A stretch of DNA of 7,161 nucleotides, from assembly GCA_036720245.1 (NCBI GenBank), contig DAIMNI010000089.1, forward strand, positions 1 to 7,161. The letters run 5' to 3'. Position numbers and translations under genes: made by a program. Position 1 is the first letter of the stretch; each line of letters starts with the position of its first letter. The notes beneath the pieces were generated by a model, which worked only from the letters and a program-made list of their open reading frames with translations, had not been told where the DNA came from and did no database searches. Shown in pieces: positions 1-4,800 of this stretch. The stretch comes from JAAZMA01 sp036720245 (lineage in GTDB: Bacteria; Bacillota; Clostridia; Tissierellales; Tepidimicrobiaceae).

Positions 1-681
1 AAGGAGCCTATAATTATAAATTCCAATACTACTATTAGAGCCTATGCTACTAAAATTGGAATGAAAGACAGCCCTGTATCCACTTTTGAATATACAGTAG
101 TAGATGATGCAAATATGGCTCAGGGGTTGGATAATTTAGAGATTGAAGGTGGAAGATTAGAGCCTAAATTTGATAAAAAGACCTTTGATTATAAAGTAAA
201 TGTAAATTATCCAGTGGAAAGCATTAATATTATAGCCACTGTTGCTGCTGGCAGTATTGAGATAAATGGAGATATAGTAAAAAGTGGCGAAAGCAAAAAG
301 ATTCCCTTGAAAGTTGGGGAAAACAAGATAAATATAGTGCATAAAGAAGAAGGCAAGAAAGATAGAGTATATAATGTGGTAGTAAATCGTAGAGAGGAAG
401 ATGCTGGGGAGGTTTGGTTAGACCCAGGATATACTTTTAATACTAGTATTATAGGGGTATTTAGTGGAAAATTAGAAAGTGATACTTTGAGAAGTTTTAA
501 TGGGTATAAGATAAGGTTATTGTCTAGTACAGGTAAATTTTATAAAGAAGCAAAGGTTAGTTCAGATGGCAGCTTTGAAATAACAGGTTTTGATGTGGAT
601 TTAATGGCTAAATTAATTGGATACAAATATGAAATAATAGACCCAAGTGGTCATATCATAGGAGGGGGGAATTTACAATGA
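1..681 (+). CDS. C-terminal part of a modular surface protein (chitobiase-C-like, cadherin-like, shared terminal domain); 5' partial
   Basis: The frame is open from the first base, so the gene starts upstream and the ATG at 61 is probably an internal methionine; 226 residues are visible. Residues 9-34 (NTTIRAYATKIGMKDSPVST, then FEYTV) match the end of a chitobiase/beta-hexosaminidase C-terminal type domain (CHB_HEX_C_1), a common spacer in bacterial surface proteins. Residues 43-130 have the cadherin-like beta-sandwich pattern: LDNLEIEGGRLEPKF, then FDYKVNV, a GEN segment and a closing YNVVVNR. Residues 144-226 form a terminal domain that is closely related to the end of the next protein. 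No catalytic motif, LPXTG signal or SLH segment is visible. The protein is probably exported and structural or adhesive, but the signal peptide lies outside the window. Its TGA overlaps the next ATG in ATGA, which suggests cotranscription and coupled translation. Confidence 0.85.
   Translation, partial: KEPIIINSNTTIRAYATKIGMKDSPVSTFEYTVVDDANMAQGLDNLEIEGGRLEPKFDKKTFDYKVNVNYPVESINIIATVAAGSIEINGDIVKSGESKKIPLKVGENKINIVHKEEGKKDRVYNVVVNRREEDAGEVWLDPGYTFNTSIIGVFSGKLESDTLRSFNGYKIRLLSSTGKFYKEAKVSSDGSFEITGFDVDLMAKLIGYKYEIIDPSGHIIGGGNLQ
25..105 (+). other. Chitobiase/hexosaminidase C-terminal-like segment
   Basis: The translated stretch TTIRAYATKIGMKDSPVST followed by FEYTV fits the final strands of CHB_HEX_C_1 domains (pattern TTI+A.A...G...S.V....Y). 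Only the end of the domain is inside the window. In multidomain surface proteins this fold usually acts as a spacer and is not catalytic. Confidence 0.6.
127..390 (+). other. Cadherin-like beta-sandwich domain
   Basis: The segment opens with LDNLEIEGGRLEPKFDK and continues with TFDYKVNVNYPVESINIIA. It then has a conserved KVGENKINI stretch and ends in VYNVVVNR. This order (L.NL.I..G.L.P.F, Y.V.V, G.N.I, Y.I.V.R) is the hallmark of the Cadherin-like family PF12733, a common repeat of Firmicute exported proteins. The length of about 88 residues is typical. The calcium-binding motifs of true cadherins are not evident. Confidence 0.7.
430..678 (+). other. Shared C-terminal domain, copy 1
   Basis: This 83-residue end is related to the C-terminus of the next protein, with about 38 identities over 82 positions aligned by eye. 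Shared blocks are TSI.GVFSG.L, F.GY, a GK.Y pair, G.F.ITGFDVD and AKL.GYKY. The order of a GY strand, a polar turn, then G.F.I.GF resembles transthyretin-like or carboxypeptidase-regulatory-like sandwiches, but that comparison is only suggestive. I do not recognise a named family. Its position at the extreme C-terminus of both proteins fits a docking or sorting role, which is inference. Confidence 0.65.
660..669 (+). promoter_or_regulatory. Ribosome binding site of the SLH gene
   Basis: AGGAGGGGGG ends eight bases before the ATG at 678. It lies inside the last codons of the upstream gene. This supports 678 (or the adjacent ATG at 681) as the start. The in-frame ATG at 717 has no comparable purine-rich site, because the bases before it belong to a repeat element. 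Confidence 0.8.
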
Positions 682-1562
682 TGAGACAGCGGTTGCGACA
701 GCAGGGACGGTTCTCCATGGCGCAAAGGTATCATTCTGAGGGACTTGCCCCGAAGAATCTCATTCTTATTGCCCTAATTTTTACTATAACTATAATTCCA
801 AATATAGCTCTGGCTTATCCTAAGACCTCAAATATTATGGAATACAAAAATTTAAATAAAAATATCACTAGAGAAGAATTGGCTACTATGGGAGTTAGAA
901 TTGCTGGATTAGAGGATTTAATAGAATATGAATGGAAGGAAGATTTCAAAGATGCTAAAGGCTGGTCTATGTCCTATATAAATGTGGCTAATACCTATGG
1001 CATTATGCAAGGTGTGGGAAATAATCAATTTAAACCTAAGGCCAAGGTGAAATATATAGAATTATTGACGGTGATAATGCGTTCTATAGGCTATAAAGAT
1101 GGAGTAGATTTTCAAAAATATCCTGAAGACTATTATAATAAAGCCTTAGAAATTGGCCTAGCTGATTTATACATTTCGTATAATGAAATAATCACAAGGC
1201 AAATTGCTTGGGACACCTTGGAGAAGCTACAGAATATTACTGAGGAAGATGAAAAGGAAATAGCAATTGATGAAAATCCCACTGATTATAATGATACCTC
1301 TAAAGTAGATATAAAGAACATAAAGTTTTCTACCTCTATAGTAGGAGTATTTTCAGGAGAATTAATAGGCCCTAGCGATTTTAGTGGATATAGGGTGGAA
1401 CTATTTTCAGATAGCGGGAAGCTATATGAAAAGAAAACCTTAGGGAAAAGTGGAGATTTTAGTATCACTGGATTTGATGTAGATTTTGTGGCTAAATTAG
1501 ATGGGTATAAGTATAGAGTATATGATAATAGGGGGAATTTGGTGCTTAGGGGAGAACTTTAG
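678..1562 (+). CDS. Small secreted SLH-domain protein with shared C-terminal domain
   Basis: The product has 294 residues. Residues 28-46 (NLILIALIFTITIIPNIALA) form the hydrophobic core and ALA cleavage site of a signal peptide, preceded by an unusual basic extension of about 27 residues that is encoded by repeat DNA. Residues 63-78 (ITREELATMGVRIAGL) are the tail of an SLH motif. Residues 90-139 are a fuller SLH motif (FKDA.GW, YI..A...GIMQGVG, F.P...V.Y.E). Residues 149-184 look like a degenerate third. SLH triplets bind pyruvylated secondary cell-wall polymer, so peripheral wall attachment is likely, although incomplete motifs may weaken it. Residues 215-294 are the domain shared with the upstream protein. 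The ATG overlaps the upstream TGA. An acidic linker (residues 188-210) separates the SLH part from the terminal domain. Confidence 0.88.
   Translation: MMRQRLRQQGRFSMAQRYHSEGLAPKNLILIALIFTITIIPNIALAYPKTSNIMEYKNLNKNITREELATMGVRIAGLEDLIEYEWKEDFKDAKGWSMSYINVANTYGIMQGVGNNQFKPKAKVKYIELLTVIMRSIGYKDGVDFQKYPEDYYNKALEIGLADLYISYNEIITRQIAWDTLEKLQNITEEDEKEIAIDENPTDYNDTSKVDIKNIKFSTSIVGVFSGELIGPSDFSGYRVELFSDSGKLYEKKTLGKSGDFSITGFDVDFVAKLDGYKYRVYDNRGNLVLRGEL
693..725 (+). repeat. Hairpin repeat containing GGGACGGTTCTC, inside the SLH gene
   Basis: Arms TTGCGACA (693-700) and TGGCGCAA (718-725) pair at seven of eight positions around a 17-base loop that holds GGGACGGTTCTC (704-715). The same core occurs again at 3074-3085. 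I associate this core with short dispersed hairpin repeats in clostridial genomes; that is memory and was not searched. It is translated in frame and gives the arginine- and glutamine-rich start of the SLH protein. Confidence 0.6.
729..760 (-). repeat. Inverted copy of the 28-bp ATTCT...AGAAT hairpin element
   Basis: Read on the minus strand, this segment begins AGATTCTTCG and ends CTCAGAATGATA. It therefore matches both ends of the intergenic copies at 1574 and 1761. Its centre differs: GGG and CCC around CAAGT replace the GC-TTAC-GC centre and make it 32 bp long. The ATTCT/AGAAT arms are intact. It is translated as part of the N-terminal extension of the SLH protein, directly upstream of the hydrophobic signal core. 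Confidence 0.7.
1320..1559 (+). other. Shared C-terminal domain, copy 2
   Basis: The last 80 or so residues of the SLH protein align with the end of the upstream protein. The strongest blocks are STSIVGVFSGEL, FSITGFDVDF and AKLDGYKY. The DNA has diverged clearly, so this is an old duplication or two members of a family and not a recent copy. No enzyme motif is visible. Confidence 0.65.
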
Positions 1563-1573
1563 GCCTAAAGATA

Positions 1574-1601
1574 AGATCCTTCGCTAATGCTCAGGATGAC
1601 A
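1574..1601 (+). repeat. 28-bp hairpin element, copy A
   Basis: The element starts AGATCCTTCGC and ends GCTCAGGATGACA. Arms ATCCT and AGGAT pair perfectly, and an inner GC/GC pair closes a short loop after a two-base mismatch. It is in direct orientation with the copy at 1761-1788. Both arms differ from that copy by matched changes that keep pairing. Confidence 0.75.
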
Positions 1602-1609
1602 AATACGTT

Positions 1610-1622
1610 GGGGACATTCTTC
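1610..1622 (+). repeat. Extra left arm of the REP-like palindrome
   Basis: GGGGACATTCTTC differs at one base from the left arm GGGGACATTCCTC at 1642-1654. It starts 32 bases earlier and has no private right arm, although it could pair with any of the tandem GAGGTGTGTCCCC copies downstream. Confidence 0.6.
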
Positions 1623-1639
1623 AGAAAGATAGACATACG

Positions 1640-1690
1640 ATGGGGACATTCCTCAAAGAGTTCGACCGTCTTGCAGAGGTGTGTCCCCAT
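1640..1690. repeat. REP-like long palindrome
   Basis: ATGGGGACATTCCTC (1640-1654) pairs with GAGGTGTGTCCCCAT (1676-1690) with one mismatch and one G-T wobble in 15 positions. The 21-base loop has a further short AAGA/TCTT pairing. GGGGACA...TGTCCCC palindromes of this kind are, to my recollection, dispersed in clostridial genomes and may be moved by single-strand (Y1, REP-associated) transposases. No transposase is present here. Confidence 0.65.
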
Positions 1691-1760
1691 ACCTTAAATA
1701 GAGGTGTGTCCCTAACCTTAAGTAGAGGTGTGTCCCCGTACCTTAAATAGAGGTGTGTCT
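1675..1760 (+). repeat. Tandem 24-25 bp repeat built from the palindrome's right arm
   Basis: Units begin with AGAGGTGTGTCCC at 1675, 1700 and 1724 and continue to ACCTTAAAT or ACCTTAAGT (25, 24 and 25 bp). A fourth, truncated unit (1749-1760) runs directly into the second 28-bp hairpin. The first unit is also the right arm of the REP-like palindrome, so the array looks like local amplification of that arm. Copy number may vary between strains. Confidence 0.8.
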
Positions 1761-1788
1761 AGATTCTTCGCTTACGCTCAGAATGACA
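1761..1788 (+). repeat. 28-bp hairpin element, copy B
   Basis: The element starts AGATTCTTCGC and ends GCTCAGAATGACA. It has ATTCT/AGAAT arms and the same two-base mismatch and inner GC pair as copy A. It ends 25 bases before the start codon of the giant gene, so it lies in any leader transcribed from upstream. Confidence 0.75.
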
Positions 1789-1798
1789 GTTGTTATAA

Positions 1799-1805
1799 AA
1801 GGAGG
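1799..1805 (+). promoter_or_regulatory. Ribosome binding site of the giant gene
   Basis: AAGGAGG is followed by eight bases and then ATG at 1814. Because a lysine-rich signal peptide begins at that ATG, the start is secure. The TATAAA just upstream (1794-1799) is too close to the ribosome site to be a usual -10 box. Confidence 0.88.
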
Positions 1806-1813
1806 AAAAGTTA

Positions 1814-4800
1814 ATGAAAAAACATATATCTATAATATTATTGCTGGTGCTAGTATTAAGTAACACCATTGCCTTTGCTGCACCAGGAGATATTATTCAT
1901 ACTGGATTAAAGAAAGTCTATAGACATGACAATGATTCAGATTTAAATGAATTAGCTAAAGATGTACTGGACAATGCAAATGACCAAAGTTTTTTAGGGA
2001 GGTTCTATAAAGAAATAGAAGGAGAAAAATTTGTCAATATAGTAGAGGAAGAAAATGCACAGCTAGAGGTAGTTAATGGGCTCCTTAAAAAAAATGGCAT
2101 AACTGATCCAGATAAAATACAGGAATATTTTATTGAAAACAAAAATATCTTAGACCAAAAATTTAGTGCAATTGAAGGAAAAATTGCTAAGGATTTTGAT
2201 AAAATTGGTGCTGATATGGATTGGAAGGATTACCAAAATTATCATGATGTTCCAAAACTTAAAACCCCAGATAATTATTCCATCCCAGAGCCCGGTTTTA
2301 AAGAGGGCAGCACTAAGATTGCCAGATTAAAATTGCCTGCTGGAGCTAATAAGTGGCAAATCCAAATATCTGATAATGAAATTCCGGCTATGAAAAAAGA
2401 CACTCTTTTAAAGAATGGCAAAGATTATGTAAGTGGCAGAGATATTGATATAGATGTGGGCAAATATTTGGTGCTTTATGCAGTAGACAAAAATAATAAA
2501 ATAAAGGCCTACGAAAATATTAAAATTACCGAAAATATGATAAATACCCCAAAGGAATCAGCCCCTAAAATAGAAGAAGGCAAAATTTCTGAAGGAGAAA
2601 AATATGCTGGTTCTGTGGTAATTAGCGAATTAAATGAAAAATTACCAGAAGGTGCAGATAAATGGCAAGTATTTGTAAGCTCTATTCCAGTGGGACAAGT
2701 ATATAAGGTTAAAATGGCTGATGCCATAGACTATATTGCTGGTGATGATATAGTAGTGGCTAGAGAAGATGAACTCCATCCTATAGCTAATAGTTTTAAA
2801 AAGTATTTAGTACTATTGGCAGTAGATAATGATGGCATAGTTCAAAGCTATAATACTTTTGAAATTGGGAAAGGTGATATTTCCAAAGCACCTAGTTTAT
2901 TAATGGAAAATACTCATTATACTGGGCCTGTGCCAGGGGATGAAAATGGACATACTAAATTTACCGAGTTGCATTTTGGAATAAATCCAGATGAAAATAT
3001 GAAAGATGCTACATCCTGGAAGGTACTTTTGAGTGAAAACCCAATACCTGTCCCTAAACTAGATCTAGATTCGGGGACGGTTCTCTCTGTCCCAAATGAG
3101 ATTGAAGCAAGTATTGGAGATTATCTATTATTAGTTGCTGCAGATAATTATGATAAAATCAAAGGCTATAGAATATTTCATTTGGCAGAGAATATGGTAA
3201 AAGGTGAAACTGCCCCTAAACTTGAAGAAGGCAGTAATAAAAACTATTCCCCTCCCTCCAAAGGAACTGTACAGGGAACTACAAAAATAAATCGTTTAAA
3301 CCCAACGGGAATTGTAGGGGCTACTAAGTGGATGTATAAAGTTGGCGAGGATTTAGCTAATCCTATATTTAATAAAATAGTTGAAGGTAGTTCTGATTAT
3401 ATTGCAGGTCAAAATGTGAGGGCGAATTCGGGAGAGGATTTTCTACTATTGGCCACCGATAATGAAGGTAGAGTTAAGGCCTTTGCTAAGATTAAATTAG
3501 ATGGTGATATGATAAAGGATCCGCCACCAGTATTGCTTAAAGAAGGTGTAAATTATGTGGGACCTGTGAAAGGTAATAGTCCAGGTACTACTAAATTTGA
3601 TGCTTTATCGGGTAGTGCTTCTATTGGTGAAAATCCAAAATGGATGTATGTGATTTCTAATGAAATGCCAGAAATACCTGAATTGGATAAAGAAGTCGAA
3701 GGTGCTAAAGAATTAGAGCCTAAGGATAGTAGTATTGGTGTGAATTTGTCGTCAGATAAATATCTAATGCTTTTGGCTACTGATAATGGCAAAGTAAAAG
3801 GATATGCCATATTTAGATTGGGTGAGTATAATATAAAAATGCCCTCTGCCCCTGAATTGACAGAGAATAATTATTCTAATCCTGAAAAGGGCACCGCTCC
3901 TGGTACTACGAGAATTACTGAACTAGAATTCACAGGCATAGAAAATGCGGGCCAATGGAGATATAAAGTTAGTCGTGAGACATTTCTGAAATCAGGTAAA
4001 GAAATTGAATTCAACACTACTATCCCTCAAACCACTGTATATAATAAAGGAAATAATATTAGAGCAGAAGCTGGAGACTATTTATTATTATTAGCCACTG
4101 ATGGTAGTGGTAAAATTAAAGGATATAAGGAATTTGAATTAAACGGAGACCAAGTTACAAAGCCTAATGCACCATTATTATTGCCTAGAACCAATTATAC
4201 TGAACCTGAGGCTGGTAGTGTAGAGAATAGTACCAAATTTGGATTTTTGGATGTCAGCACTAATATTAAGGGTGCTGATGAATGGCGATATGTGATTGGG
4301 GATAAACCCTTTGGAAATATTGAATTAGATAATGAGATTAAGGGGACTATAGGTTTTAAGGCCGGGGAAAATATTAAGGTTGTTTCGGAGGGGGCTTATC
4401 TACTCTTATTGGCTACTAATGATAAGGGAAAGGTCAAAGGCTATAGGGAATTTAGATTAACAGATAGAAATATCCGTGGAGGAGCTGCAAAAAAACTAGA
4501 TGAAGAAAATTATACATTAGAGAGGGGAAATAAACCTGGTACTACTAAATTTACTAAATTACTCCCCTTAGGAATAGAAGGTAATATCAGCTGGAAATAT
4601 AAACTAATGGATAGTGAACTTCCAAGTAACGGGAAACCCTATTTAAACAGCATAATAGAAGATACTAATTTTATTAATATAGGACAAGATATTGAAGTAA
4701 AAAAGATAGATGATAAATATGGATATTTATTATTGGTTGCTGTAGATAGTAGTGGTAGGACTAAGGGATATGCAGAGATTGAGATCACACCTAATGATGT

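Larger units (their letters stand above)
1563..1813. other. Intergenic region dominated by short repeats
   Basis: These 251 bases separate the SLH gene from the giant gene. From 1574 to 1788 they are mostly repeat elements: one 28-bp hairpin, a spare palindrome arm, a REP-like palindrome, a 25-bp tandem array, and a second 28-bp hairpin. Only about 25 bases of ordinary leader remain before the giant gene, including its ribosome site. I see no convincing promoter and no hairpin followed by a T-tract that would be a standard terminator, so the transcription boundary is unresolved. Confidence 0.75.

Noticed and set aside
61..63. ATG as the start of the first gene
   Set aside because: The frame is open upstream to base 1, and the residues before it (NTTIRAYATKIG) complete the chitobiase-C-like segment that this ATG would cut in half.
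717..719. Alternative start of the SLH gene
   Set aside because: No ribosome site precedes it, and the bases upstream belong to a repeat element. The ATG at 678 has a strong site and overlaps the upstream stop.
1574..1601. Rho-independent terminator after the SLH gene
   Set aside because: The hairpin is short, has internal mismatches and lacks a following T-tract. The same hairpin also occurs inside a coding region (729-760), so it is better explained as a dispersed repeat.
1671..1699. Possible promoter: TTGCAG, 17 bases, TTAAAT
   Set aside because: Only three of six and four of six bases match the consensus, and both boxes fall in repeat elements whose sequence is set by the palindrome and tandem array. 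Not strong enough to annotate.
1675..1760. CRISPR array
   Set aside because: The units are contiguous with no unique spacers of constant length, and each is an arm of the neighbouring palindrome.
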